Positions 1-7,825 of a stretch of DNA of 64,000 nucleotides are shown here, in pieces. The DNA comes from Thermopolyspora sp044507605 (GTDB lineage: Bacteria > Actinomycetota > Actinomycetes > Streptosporangiales > Streptosporangiaceae): NCBI GenBank assembly GCA_044507605.1, contig JBIQJI010000004.1, positions 62,001 to 126,000 of the forward strand, read 5' to 3'. The stretch's first letter is position 1. The number at the start of each line of letters is the position of its first letter. Under the pieces are notes generated by a model. That model was not told where the DNA came from, did not search any database, and worked only from the letters and a program-made list of their open reading frames with translations. Both the position numbers and the translations under genes were made by a program.

Positions 1-3
1 GTT

Positions 4-67
4 CTGATCCGCCGGTCTGATCGGCCGGTCCGATCCGCCCGTCTGGTCGGGTGCCTGATCCGCCGGT
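4..67. repeat. 13-bp degenerate tandem repeats upstream of hemL
   Basis: Five head-to-tail copies of a unit close to CTGATCCGCCGGT lie at 4-16, 17-29, 30-42, 43-54 (12 bp, degenerate) and 55-67. The first and last copies are identical. The array may continue upstream of the window. It ends 33 bp before the hemL start, so it overlaps the likely promoter or leader. No function is known; it is either a minisatellite or a set of binding sites. Confidence 0.7.
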
Positions 68-100
68 CGGGCCGCCGGGTGCGCCCCATAATGTGGGGGC

Positions 101-1399
101 GTGAGCCTAGAGAAGTCAGCCGAGCTGTTCCAGCGAGCCCAGGCGGTCACGCCGGGCGGTGTCAACTCCCCGGTCCGCGCGTTCGGCGCGGTCGGCGGCA
201 CGCCGAGGTTCATGGTGTCGGGGCGGGGACCCTACATCATCGACGCCGACGGCAACCGCTACGTCGACCTGGTGTGCTCGTGGGGGCCGATGATCCTGGG
301 GCACGCCCATCCCGCGGTCGTGGCGGCGGTGCGCGACGCGGCCTCGCGGGGCACGTCGTTCGGCACGGTCACGCCGGGCGAGGTCGAGCTGGCGGCCGAG
401 ATCGTCGCGCGGGTGGCCCCCGTCGATCGGGTGCGGCTGGTCAGCTCGGGCACCGAGGCCACCATGTCGGCCGTGCGGCTCGCGCGCGGCTTCACCGGGC
501 GGCCCACGGTGGTCAAGTTCGCCGGCTGCTACCACGGGCATGTCGACGCGCTGCTGGTGTCGGCGGGGTCGGGCGTGGTCACCTTCGGGCTGCCCGACAC
601 GCCGGGCGTCACCGGGGCATCGGCGGCCGACACGATCGTGTTGCCCTACAACTCGGTCGAGGCGGTGGAGGCGGCGTTCGCCGAGGCGGGGGAGCGCATC
701 GCCGCCGTGATCACCGAGGCGTGCCCGGCGAACATGGGCGTGGTGCCGCCGCTGCCGGGCTTCAACCGGCGGCTGCGCGAGCTGTGCACCGAGCACGGCG
801 CGCTGCTGATCATCGACGAGGTGCTGACGGGCTTCCGGGTGTCACCCGCCGGGTGGTACGGCCTGGACCCGGTCGACGCCGACATCATGACCTTCGGCAA
901 GGTCATGGGCGGGGGCCTGCCGGCGGCGGCGTTCGGCGGCCGGGCCGAGGTGATGGCCCGGCTCGCGCCCGAGGGGCCCGTCTACCAGGCCGGCACCCTG
1001 TCGGGCAACCCGCTGGCCTGCGCGGCCGGGCTCGCGACGCTGCGCTCGGCCGACGCCGCGGCGTACGACCGGGTCGGCGCGGCGGCGCGAGTGGTCGCCC
1101 GGGCGGCGTCGGAGGCGCTGACGGCGGCGGGAGTGCCGCATCGGGTGCAGGAGGCGGGCAACCTGTTCTCGGTGTTCTTCACGGACGGGCCGGTGACCGA
1201 TTTCGCCGGGGCGCAGCGGCAGGACGTCGCGGCGCACCGGGCCTTCTTCCACGCGATGCTCGACCGGGGCGTCTATCTGCCGCCCTCGGCGTACGAAGCG
1301 TGGTTCCTGTCGGCGGCGCACGACGACGAGGCGCTGGCCCGGGTCACCGACGCCCTGCCCGCGGCGGCCAAGGCCGCCGCGGAGGCGATGGCGGGCTGA
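101..1399 (+). CDS. hemL: glutamate-1-semialdehyde 2,1-aminomutase
   Basis: HemL is a PLP enzyme that converts glutamate-1-semialdehyde to 5-aminolevulinate, the committed precursor of heme, in the cytoplasm by the C5 pathway. The 432-aa protein has the family length. It shows the N-terminal PGGVNSPVRAF motif, the STYGTEATMSAVRLAR-like PLP phosphate region (here SSGTEATMSAVRLARG) and the PLP-lysine motif TFGKVMGGGLP, with the lysine near residue 267. The GTG start fits the family N-terminus MSLEKSAELF. It heads a heme and cytochrome c maturation block, as in Mycobacterium tuberculosis, although a LysR gene follows it here. Identification is secure. Confidence 0.97.
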   Translation: MSLEKSAELFQRAQAVTPGGVNSPVRAFGAVGGTPRFMVSGRGPYIIDADGNRYVDLVCSWGPMILGHAHPAVVAAVRDAASRGTSFGTVTPGEVELAAEIVARVAPVDRVRLVSSGTEATMSAVRLARGFTGRPTVVKFAGCYHGHVDALLVSAGSGVVTFGLPDTPGVTGASAADTIVLPYNSVEAVEAAFAEAGERIAAVITEACPANMGVVPPLPGFNRRLRELCTEHGALLIIDEVLTGFRVSPAGWYGLDPVDADIMTFGKVMGGGLPAAAFGGRAEVMARLAPEGPVYQAGTLSGNPLACAAGLATLRSADAAAYDRVGAAARVVARAASEALTAAGVPHRVQEAGNLFSVFFTDGPVTDFAGAQRQDVAAHRAFFHAMLDRGVYLPPSAYEAWFLSAAHDDEALARVTDALPAAAKAAAEAMAG

Positions 1400-1509
1400 G
1401 TCAGCCGTCAGGGGCGGCCCGGCTGCGCGCCCTGCTGTTGCGGGCCTGGAGCGCCAGCGCGGCGAGGTAGGAGGGACGATTCGACTGGGCACGCTTAGTG
1501 AAGCGGAAC

Positions 1510-1552
1510 TTGATTGATCGCATGCATCAATTCTTGTGAACTAAACAGTTCA
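1510..1552. promoter_or_regulatory. candidate LysR operator (T-N11-A box plus second dyad)
   Basis: Upstream of the LysR gene there is a classic LTTR-type dyad, TTGAT-N11-ATCAA (1510-1530). It is followed by a second inverted repeat, TGAACT-aaac-AGTTCA (1537-1552). The stretch is AT-rich compared with its surroundings. LysR-type regulators commonly bind T-N11-A boxes ahead of their own or a divergent gene. No divergent gene exists here, so autoregulation is the simplest reading. Confidence 0.55.
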
Positions 1553-1596
1553 GGACAAGCGAGATTTTCTAACGCTCGGCGGTTAGAGTTGCTTAC

Positions 1597-2529
1597 ATGT
1601 TGGATCTCAACCGCCTCAAGGCGCTGCACGCCGTCTCGGTCTACGGGTCCGTGGGCGCCGCCGCGGAAGCGCTGATGGTGACCCCCTCCGCCATCTCGCA
1701 GCAGCTGGCCAAGCTGGAGCGCGAGACCGGGGCGACGTTGCTCGAACGCAACGGACGAGGGGTCCGGCTGACCGACGCCGCCGGCGTGCTCGCCGAGCAC
1801 GCCGAGCGCATCCTGGCCCTGGTCGAGACCGCCGAGGCCGAGTTCGAGGCGCTGCGCGGGGCCGTCGTGGGCAGGCTCGGCATCGGGGCCTTCCCGACCG
1901 CCGCGCGCGGCATCATGCCCGCCGCGCTCACCCTGCTCAAGGAGCGCCACCCGGGCCTCGACCTGAAGCTGTACGAACGCGACCCGGAGCGGCAGATCCG
2001 CGAGGTGGCCAGGGGAGAGCTCGACCTCGCGGTGGTGCAGGACTGGCTGAACCGGCCGGTCGCCGTGCCCGACGGGCTGTCGCGCGCCACGATCCTCGAC
2101 GACATCGCCGACGTCGCGCTGCCCGCAGGTCATCCGCTCGCCGGCGAGCGCGAGATCAACCTCGCCGACCTGTCCGGCGAGAAGTGGATCAGCTCGGCGC
2201 CCGGCCAGATCTGCTACGAATGGCTGGTCTTCACGCTCCGCTCGGCCGACCTGGAGCCGACGTTCGCGTGCATGGCCGACGAGTACCCCACCCAGCTCGC
2301 GCTGGTGGCCGCCGGCCACGGCTGCGCGATCGTGCCGCGCCTCGGCCGCGACTGGGTGCCCGAGGGCGTGCGCATGGTGCCGCTGCTGCCCCGGCTGACC
2401 CGCCGGGTCTCCGCCCTGTGGCGCACCGACGCCGCGCGCCGTCCCGCCATCCGCGCCGCCGTCGAGGCGCTGCGCGCCGCCGCCGCCAAGGACGGCCGCG
2501 CGCTCCGCATCGGTGCCGGTGCCGGATAA
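1597..2529 (+). CDS. LysR family transcriptional regulator
   Basis: This 310-aa protein has the LTTR layout. An N-terminal winged helix-turn-helix covers about residues 1-60 (LNRLKALHAVSVYGSVGAAA and TPSAISQQLAKLERE) and is followed by a linker helix. A periplasmic-binding-protein-like effector domain runs from about 90 to 295 (GRLGIGAF, RGELDLAVV, VAAGHGCAIVPRL). It probably activates or represses genes in response to a small molecule, but the target and ligand cannot be read from sequence. It sits between hemL and the heme/Ccs block on the same strand and has its own AT-rich upstream region with LysR-type dyads. Its stop codon lies inside a 21-bp tandem repeat. Confidence 0.92.
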   Translation: MLDLNRLKALHAVSVYGSVGAAAEALMVTPSAISQQLAKLERETGATLLERNGRGVRLTDAAGVLAEHAERILALVETAEAEFEALRGAVVGRLGIGAFPTAARGIMPAALTLLKERHPGLDLKLYERDPERQIREVARGELDLAVVQDWLNRPVAVPDGLSRATILDDIADVALPAGHPLAGEREINLADLSGEKWISSAPGQICYEWLVFTLRSADLEPTFACMADEYPTQLALVAAGHGCAIVPRLGRDWVPEGVRMVPLLPRLTRRVSALWRTDAARRPAIRAAVEALRAAAAKDGRALRIGAGAG

Positions 2530-2587
2530 CGCGGTGCCGGTGCCGCATAGCCGGGTGCCCGTGCCGGATAGGGGGCCGCATAACGGG
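2512..2587. repeat. 21-bp tandem repeat spanning the LysR stop codon
   Basis: Three 21-bp units (2512-2532, 2533-2553, 2554-2574) begin GGTGCC[GC]GTGCCG[GC]ATA, and a partial fourth copy follows. The LysR stop codon TAA is inside the first unit. A 21-bp period keeps the reading frame, so expansion could have added seven residues per copy to the LysR C-terminus before the stop arose. Confidence 0.8.
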
Positions 2588-2609
2588 ATTGGCTAAGCTG
2601 GATCGCACC

Positions 2610-3251
2610 ATGGCTGAATCGACCGTCGTCCATCTGCTGCGACACGGTGAGGTGGACAACCCCACCGGAGTCCTCTACGGCCGCCTGCCCGGATACCACC
2701 TTTCCGAGCTGGGCAGGCAGATGGCCGACCTGGTGGCCAAGGCGATCGCCGACCGCGACATCGTCGCCCTCTACAGCTCGCCCATGGAGCGCGCCCAGGA
2801 GACCGCCGCGCCCATCGCCGAGGCGCTGGGCCTGCCGATCGTGACCGACGAGCGGCTCATCGAGGCCGACAACGTCTTCGAAGGCATGGCGCTGGGCGTC
2901 GGCGACGGCGTGCTGCGCAGCCCCCGCCACTACCGTTACCTGTGGAACCCGTTCCGCCCGTCCTGGGGCGAGCCCTACGCCGACGTCGCGCGCCGCATGA
3001 AAGCCGCGATCGACGACGCCCGCCGGGCCGCCCGGGGGCACGAGGCGCTGCTGGTCAGCCACCAGCTGCCCATCTGGACCATCCGCATGGCGGCCGAGAA
3101 CCGCCGCCTGTGGCACGACCCGCGGCGGCGCCAGTGCGCGCTGGCCAGCCTGACCAGTTTCACCTTCGAGCGCGACCGGCTCATCAGCATCGGCTACAGC
3201 GAGCCGGCGGGGGCGCTGCTCAAGGGGGCCGATCCGAGACCCGGTGCCTGA
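2610..3251 (+). CDS. histidine phosphatase family protein (phosphoglycerate-mutase-like)
   Basis: This 213-aa cytoplasmic protein has the catalytic signature LLRHGEVDNP at its N-terminus, where the histidine is phosphorylated. It also has YSSPMERAQETA in the middle and VSHQLPIWTIR near the C-terminus, carrying the second catalytic histidine. The ATG at 2610 puts the RHG motif about ten residues from the N-terminus, as expected, and open frame further upstream is rejected. The substrate is unknown; the family includes phosphatases of small molecules and proteins. An equivalent gene lies between hemL and the thioredoxin-like gene in M. tuberculosis (Rv0525), which suggests a conserved but undefined link to heme or cytochrome c biogenesis. 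Confidence 0.88.
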   Translation: MAESTVVHLLRHGEVDNPTGVLYGRLPGYHLSELGRQMADLVAKAIADRDIVALYSSPMERAQETAAPIAEALGLPIVTDERLIEADNVFEGMALGVGDGVLRSPRHYRYLWNPFRPSWGEPYADVARRMKAAIDDARRAARGHEALLVSHQLPIWTIRMAAENRRLWHDPRRRQCALASLTSFTFERDRLISIGYSEPAGALLKGADPRPGA

Positions 3252-3302
3252 TCCCGCTAGAGTTGGGGCTCTACCGGTTGTAGTGCAAGGAGAGGCTCTC
3301 CC

Positions 3303-3908
3303 GTGTCCGCCAGACCCGTCTCCGCCCGGTCGTGGGCCGTCGCCGCCGTGCTCGCGCTGGCTCTCGGCACCCTCGCCGGTTGCGCGGGCGGGCAGAGCGC
3401 CGACGCTCAGGCAGGCGACACCAGGTACGTCCCCGGTGACGGGCGGGTGCAGTTCTTCTCCGTGCCCCAGCGCAAGCCCGCCCCCGACATCCAAGGCCAG
3501 ACCCTCGAAGGCGACACCACCGGCCTCGCCGCCCACAAGGGAGACGTCGTCGTGCTGAACTTCTGGGCATCGTGGTGCGCGCCCTGCCGCAGCGAGGCGC
3601 CCACGCTGAAGGACATCGCCGCCAAGACCAAGTCGAGCGGCGTGCAGTTCATCGGCATCGACTTCAAGGACCGCAAGGCCGACGCGCTGGCCTTCCAGCG
3701 CACCCAGCAGCCGGGCTACCCCAGCATCTTCGACCAGCCCGGCAAGATCGCCCTGGCCTTCCAGGGCACCGTGCCCCCGGCCGCGATCCCCTCGACCCTC
3801 GTCATCGACCGGCAGGGCCGCATCGCCGCCCGCGCTCTCGGCGAGGTCGGCTACTCCGACCTCCTCAGCACCGTGACCAAGGTCAGCGGGGAACAGGCGC
3901 CGCGATGA
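3303..3908 (+). CDS. TlpA/ResA-like thiol-disulfide oxidoreductase lipoprotein
   Basis: This 201-aa exported thioredoxin-fold protein probably keeps apocytochrome c CXXCH cysteines reduced outside the membrane. The N-terminus is a lipoprotein signal (hydrophobic residues 11-24, lipobox LAGC with Cys27). The redox motif is WASWCAPC (Cys92 and Cys95), followed by RSEAPTL, and the cis-proline region is AIPSTLVID. The GTG start has a purine-rich AGGAG about 10 bp upstream. Its stop overlaps the ccdA start (ATGA), so the two are translationally coupled, which fits CcdA being the electron donor of this protein. Confidence 0.93.
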   Translation: MSARPVSARSWAVAAVLALALGTLAGCAGGQSADAQAGDTRYVPGDGRVQFFSVPQRKPAPDIQGQTLEGDTTGLAAHKGDVVVLNFWASWCAPCRSEAPTLKDIAAKTKSSGVQFIGIDFKDRKADALAFQRTQQPGYPSIFDQPGKIALAFQGTVPPAAIPSTLVIDRQGRIAARALGEVGYSDLLSTVTKVSGEQAPR

Positions 3909-4639
3909 GCGGCGGCCTCGGCGAGACCGTCGCCGCGGGGTCGCTGCTGCTGGCCGCGCCCATCGCGGTGGCCGCCGGCGTCGTGTCGTTCCTGTCGCCG
4001 TGCGTGCTGCCGCTGGTGCCCGGCTACCTGTCGTACGTCACGGGCATGAGCGGCGACTCGCGTCGGGGCCGCATGGTGCTCGGCAGCGCGCTGTTCGTGC
4101 TCGGCTTCTCCGCGGTGTTCGTGCTCGGCGGCGCCCTGTTCGGCGGTGTCGGACGGCTCGTCCTCGGCAACTCCGAGGCGATCACCCGGGTGCTCGGCGT
4201 CGTCACCATCGTGCTCGGCCTGATGTTCCTCGGCCTGGTGCCCGGCACCGGCCGCGACCTGCGGGTGCACCGCGTGCCGGCCGCCGGGCTCGCCGGGGCG
4301 CCGCTGCTCGGCGTCGTGTTCGGGCTCGGCTGGACCCCCTGCATCGGGCCCACCCTCGCCGTCGTGATGGCCCTGTCGGTCGACCAGGGCAGCGCCGGGC
4401 GCGGCGCCCTGCTCGCGTTCGCGTACGCCCTCGGCCTCGGCCTGCCGTTCGTGGCCGCCGGGCTGGCGTACCGGCGCGCCCTGCACGCCTTCAAGGCCGT
4501 GCGCCGCCACTCCCGGCTCATCACCCGGCTCGGCGGCGCGATGCTGGTGGCGGTGGGCGTGCTGCTCGTGACCGGCCTGTGGACCCAGGTCATCGCCGGG
4601 CTGCAGGGCTGGGTGGGCGGATTCGAGCCGGTGATCTGA
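3905..4639 (+). CDS. ccdA: cytochrome c biogenesis protein CcdA
   Basis: CcdA moves reducing equivalents from cytoplasmic thioredoxin across the membrane to the ResA-like partner. The 244-aa protein has about six hydrophobic segments. It carries both signature cysteines in membrane helices: FLSPCVLPLVPGYLSY (Cys33) and GWTPCIGPT (Cys146). The ATG overlaps the preceding stop codon as ATGA, and the stop is followed immediately by the resB ATG. The open frame extends upstream of 3905, but that part is a shadow of the lipoprotein gene. Confidence 0.95.
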   Translation: MSGGLGETVAAGSLLLAAPIAVAAGVVSFLSPCVLPLVPGYLSYVTGMSGDSRRGRMVLGSALFVLGFSAVFVLGGALFGGVGRLVLGNSEAITRVLGVVTIVLGLMFLGLVPGTGRDLRVHRVPAAGLAGAPLLGVVFGLGWTPCIGPTLAVVMALSVDQGSAGRGALLAFAYALGLGLPFVAAGLAYRRALHAFKAVRRHSRLITRLGGAMLVAVGVLLVTGLWTQVIAGLQGWVGGFEPVI

Positions 4640-6337
4640 ATGAGCCCGACCAACCGCACCCGCAGCCCTGGCGAGGCGACCGGCGCCGCCGGCGTGCACC
4701 CCGCACCGGCCCCGGGGGCCGAAGAGGCCGACCGGCCGCTCAGCACCACCCCGGCCGAGCCCACGCGGCCGCTCCGGCTCGGGCCGGTCGGCTGGCTGCG
4801 CTGGGGCTGGCGCACGCTCACCTCGATGCGCACCGCGCTCATCCTGCTGTTCCTGTTCGCGCTCGGCTCCGTGCCCGGGTCGATCTTCCCGCAGCGCGGC
4901 GTCAACCCGGAGCAGGTCGCCCAGTACTTCAAGGACGACCCCGGCAAGGCCGAGTGGCTCGACCGGCTGTGGCTGTTCGACGTCTTCAAGGCGCCCTGGT
5001 TCGCCGCCATCTACCTGCTGCTGTTCGTCTCGCTCGTCGGCTGCGTGGTGCCTCGGGCCTTCGCCCACTACCGCGAGCTGCGCCGCAGGCCCCCCGCCGC
5101 GCCGCGCAACCTGTCGCGGCTGCCCCGGCACGCCGCCTTCACCGGCGACACCACCGTCGAGGCCGTGGCGGCGCGGCTGCGCCGCATGCGCTTCCGCGTC
5201 GTCACCGGGCCCGACTGGGTCGGCGCCGAGAAGGGCTACCTGCGCGAGACCGGCAACCTGCTGTTCCACGTCGCCCTCGTCGGCCTGCTGTTCGCGGTCG
5301 GCACCGGGGCCTTGTTCGGCTACCGGGGCAACGTGCTGCTCGTCGAAGGCGACGGCTTCGCCAACACCGTGGCCGCCTACGACCGCTACCTGCCGGGCCA
5401 GCGGGTGACGCCCCGGTCGCTGGAGCCGTTCTCCTTCGTCGTCGACGACTTCCAGGCCACCTACGTCACCAGCGGGCAGCGCCAGGGCGAGCCGCTGGAG
5501 TACTCCGCCTCGCTCACCGTCACCGATCGTCCCGGGGCCACGCCGCGGCCGTACCGGCTGCGGGTCAACGAGCCGCTCGACGTCAACGGCACGCAGACCT
5601 ACCTCATCGGGCACGGGTACGCACCGGTCTTCAAGGTGACCGGGGGCGACGGGCAGGTGGCGTTCGAGGGGCCGGTGCCGTGCCTGGCCGACGATCAGCG
5701 CACCCTCACCTCCGAGTGCGTGATCAAAGCGCCCGACGCCCGGCCGGGACAGCTCGGCTTCCTGGTCAAGTTCCTGCCGAGCACCGCGCGCACCGCGTCC
5801 GGCGGCTACGTCTCGGTGTTCCCGGCGGCGCTCAACCCCAGCGCCCAGGTGTTCGCCTTCACCGGCGACCTCGGCCTCGACTCGGGCCGGCCGCAATCGG
5901 TCTACCGGCTCGACGCCGACAAGCTGAAGCCGCTGACGATGGGCACCACCCCTATCGGGGTGGGCCGGCCGCTGACCCTGCCCGACGGCGCCGGCACGAT
6001 CGAGATGACGGGCGTGAAGGAGTGGATCAGCCTCCAGATCGCCTACGACCCGGGGCGCGGGCTCGCGCTGGGCTCGGCCGCGGTCGCGGTGGCCGCGCTG
6101 ATCCTGTCGCTGACCGTCCGCCGCCGCCGGGTGTGGGTGCGGCTGTCGCGGCGGGACGGCCTGGTCGAGGTCGGCGGGTTGTCGCGCACCGAGGGCAACG
6201 CCGCCTTCACCGAGGAGTTCGAGCGCATCGTCGCCGCGCTGCGCGAGGGCGCGACCGCCCCCGCGGAAGGCGACACCGGCGGCGACACCGGCGACGGTGC
6301 ACGCGAATCAGACACTGTGGATGTGGACAATGGGTGA
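4640..6337 (+). CDS. resB: cytochrome c biogenesis protein ResB
   Basis: ResB (Ccs1) pairs with CcsA to form the system II cytochrome c synthase, which handles heme and attaches it to apocytochrome c outside the membrane. The 565-aa protein has the expected layout. There is a variable Pro/Ala-rich N-terminus, a first membrane helix after LTSMRTAL (TALILLFLFALGSVPGSIFPQ), two further helices by about residue 235, a large extracytoplasmic domain, and a last helix near residue 480 (LALGSAAVAVAALILSLTV). The acidic tail after residue 530 is low complexity. The ATG abuts the ccdA stop. Confidence 0.94.
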   Translation: MSPTNRTRSPGEATGAAGVHPAPAPGAEEADRPLSTTPAEPTRPLRLGPVGWLRWGWRTLTSMRTALILLFLFALGSVPGSIFPQRGVNPEQVAQYFKDDPGKAEWLDRLWLFDVFKAPWFAAIYLLLFVSLVGCVVPRAFAHYRELRRRPPAAPRNLSRLPRHAAFTGDTTVEAVAARLRRMRFRVVTGPDWVGAEKGYLRETGNLLFHVALVGLLFAVGTGALFGYRGNVLLVEGDGFANTVAAYDRYLPGQRVTPRSLEPFSFVVDDFQATYVTSGQRQGEPLEYSASLTVTDRPGATPRPYRLRVNEPLDVNGTQTYLIGHGYAPVFKVTGGDGQVAFEGPVPCLADDQRTLTSECVIKAPDARPGQLGFLVKFLPSTARTASGGYVSVFPAALNPSAQVFAFTGDLGLDSGRPQSVYRLDADKLKPLTMGTTPIGVGRPLTLPDGAGTIEMTGVKEWISLQIAYDPGRGLALGSAAVAVAALILSLTVRRRRVWVRLSRRDGLVEVGGLSRTEGNAAFTEEFERIVAALREGATAPAEGDTGGDTGDGARESDTVDVDNG

Positions 6338-7316
6338 TCAGGTCAACTCCGGGCTGGCCACGCTGAGCGACCAGCTCGTGCTGGTGACGGTCCTGCTGTA
6401 TCTGGCCGCCATGATCGGGTACGCGCTGGAGCTCGCGTTCGGCCGGGCCCGCACGGGCGGAGCCGCGCAGGCGGCCGAACCGTCGGCCGAGCGGGAGCTG
6501 GTGACGGCCGGCGGCGGGGCGGCTCCGCCCGAGCAGCCGGAGCCGCCCGCGCCGGCGTCACCGGCCGCCCCCGCGGCGCAGCCGGCGGCGTGGGCGATCC
6601 GGGCCGGCGGCGTGGCGACCGTGCTCGGCTGGCTCGGCTGGGCGGCGAACCTGGGCGCCATCGTGCTGCGCGGCACCGCCGTCGACCGGTGGCCGTGGGG
6701 CAACATGTACGAGTTCGTGGTCGCCATGTGCTTCGCGGCCGTCACCGCGTTCCTGGTGCTGGCGGTCAAGTACCCGATCCGCTTCCTCGGCGCCTTCGTG
6801 ATGGTCATCGCGACCCTCGGCCTCGGTTTCGCGGTGCGCTACCTGCACGTCGCCGCGGGCCCGGTCATGCCGGCCCTCGACTCTTACTGGATCGCGATCC
6901 ACGTCACGGCGGCCATCGTGGCCAGCGGCCTGTTCACGGTCGGCGGCGTGGCCGGCGTGCTGTACCTGGCCCGGAAGGACGGGCCGTCGCGGCTGCCGGC
7001 GCGGGCCGACCTCGACCGTCTCGCGCACCGCGTCATCGTGATCGCCTTCCCGATCTGGACCTTCGCCGTGATCGCCGGCTCGATGTGGGCCGACCGCGCG
7101 TGGGGCCGCTACTGGGGCTGGGACCCCAAGGAGGTGTGGGCGTTCATCACCTGGATCGCCTACGCGGCGTACCTGCACGCCCGCGCCACCGCCGGCTGGC
7201 GCGGCAAGGCCATCGTGATCATCCAGCTTGTGGCGTTCGGCTGTCTGCTGTTCAACCTCGTCGGGGTCAACGTGTTCCTCGGCGGTCTGCACTCGTACGC
7301 CGACGTGCCCGGCTGA
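6330..7316 (+). CDS. ccsB: cytochrome c biogenesis protein CcsA/CcsB (heme-handling subunit)
   Basis: This is the integral membrane partner of ResB in the system II heme lyase, about 328 aa with roughly eight hydrophobic segments. The tryptophan-rich heme-binding signature is present as RYWGWDPKEVWAF near the C-terminus, with conserved histidines such as LHVAAG and the C-terminal LHSYADV. In-frame starts exist at 6297, 6321 and 6330. I chose 6330 because it overlaps the resB stop by only 8 bp and leaves a short periplasmic N-terminus. A Pro/Ala-rich loop (residues about 40-85) is variable in the family. It is the last gene of the unit; a strong hairpin follows. Confidence 0.93.
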   Translation: MGDQVNSGLATLSDQLVLVTVLLYLAAMIGYALELAFGRARTGGAAQAAEPSAERELVTAGGGAAPPEQPEPPAPASPAAPAAQPAAWAIRAGGVATVLGWLGWAANLGAIVLRGTAVDRWPWGNMYEFVVAMCFAAVTAFLVLAVKYPIRFLGAFVMVIATLGLGFAVRYLHVAAGPVMPALDSYWIAIHVTAAIVASGLFTVGGVAGVLYLARKDGPSRLPARADLDRLAHRVIVIAFPIWTFAVIAGSMWADRAWGRYWGWDPKEVWAFITWIAYAAYLHARATAGWRGKAIVIIQLVAFGCLLFNLVGVNVFLGGLHSYADVPG

Positions 7317-7318
7317 GC

Positions 7319-7345
7319 CCGGCCGGCCGCGCGGGCGCCGGCCGG
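7319..7345. terminator. GC-rich hairpin between convergent genes
   Basis: A perfect 9-bp stem (CCGGCCGGC at 7319-7327, GCCGGCCGG at 7337-7345) with a 9-nt loop lies directly after the ccsB stop and before the convergent PLDc_N gene end. It could end transcription from both sides. There is no U-tract, as is usual in GC-rich actinomycetes. Confidence 0.55.
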
Positions 7346-7364
7346 ACGGACGCCGGACGGGCGG

Positions 7365-7649
7365 TCAGTCGTCGCCGCGCAGCCGCTGATCGAGGTAGCG
7401 CAGGAAGTCGGGGTCGTCGTCGGGGCCCATGGGCGCCGAGCCCGCCCTGCGCCCCGCGGGATGCGGCTCGCGCGTGGGGGGACGCCCGAACAGGATCCAC
7501 AGGGCCCCGCCCGCCACCGGCAGCAGTATCACGATCAGCGCCCACAGTGGCCGGGACAGGGTGCGGATGCCCTCTTCGGGCGAGGTGAAGACGTCGAAGA
7601 GGCAGTAGAGCCAGAAAGCAAACGCAGCCAGACCGATGAGCAAGGGCAT
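7365..7649 (-). CDS. PLDc_N domain small membrane protein
   Basis: This 94-aa protein resembles the PLDc_N family. It has two hydrophobic segments (about residues 2-22, PLLIGLAAFAFWLYCLFDV, and 39-58, PLWALIVILLPVAGGALWIL) separated by a short loop containing the typical SPEEGIRTLSRPLW. A polar tail holds the FGRP motif. The cytoplasmic role of these stand-alone proteins is unknown. The ATG at 7649 fits family starts close to the first helix; the frame is open further upstream, but that part is repeat-rich and not protein-like. Confidence 0.8.
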   Translation of the reverse strand: MPLLIGLAAFAFWLYCLFDVFTSPEEGIRTLSRPLWALIVILLPVAGGALWILFGRPPTREPHPAGRRAGSAPMGPDDDPDFLRYLDQRLRGDD

Positions 7650-7707
7650 GTCCGCAGCGTAAGCCATCGCACGCCCGGGCCGGTGGCAGGCATGCCCCTT
7701 GTGCGCT

Positions 7708-7758
7708 GAGCGGTCGCGTGCCCCGAGCGGTCGCGTGGCCTGAGCGGTCGCGCACACC
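7708..7758. repeat. three 17-bp spaced repeats in a divergent intergenic region
   Basis: The 11-mer GAGCGGTCGCG occurs exactly at 7708-7718, 7725-7735 and 7742-7752, with a strict 17-bp period. A decayed fourth relative (GATCGCGA) follows. The array lies between the divergent PLDc_N gene and the metallopeptidase gene, so it could be an operator array or a minisatellite. Confidence 0.75.
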
Positions 7759-7825
7759 GATCGCGACATTCCGGCTGACTCGCGGCACCGGAGCATCGTA
7801 CGGTGGAGCGCGGAGGAGGGGCGTG

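Noticed and set aside
1535..1554. TTGTGAACTAAACAGTTCAG as a possible Rex site
   Set aside because: The left half matches, but the spacer is 8 instead of 4 and the right half lacks CACAA. It fits better as a separate dyad near the LysR box.
3851..5896. Long leftward open frame of 681 codons opposite ccdA and resB
   Set aside because: It is a GC-rich antisense shadow, His/Gly/Arg-rich with no motif, while the plus strand has clear ccdA and resB motifs. The same applies to 18582-20738 opposite nuoG, 24351-25943 opposite nuoL and 43150-45489 opposite the CvnA-like gene.
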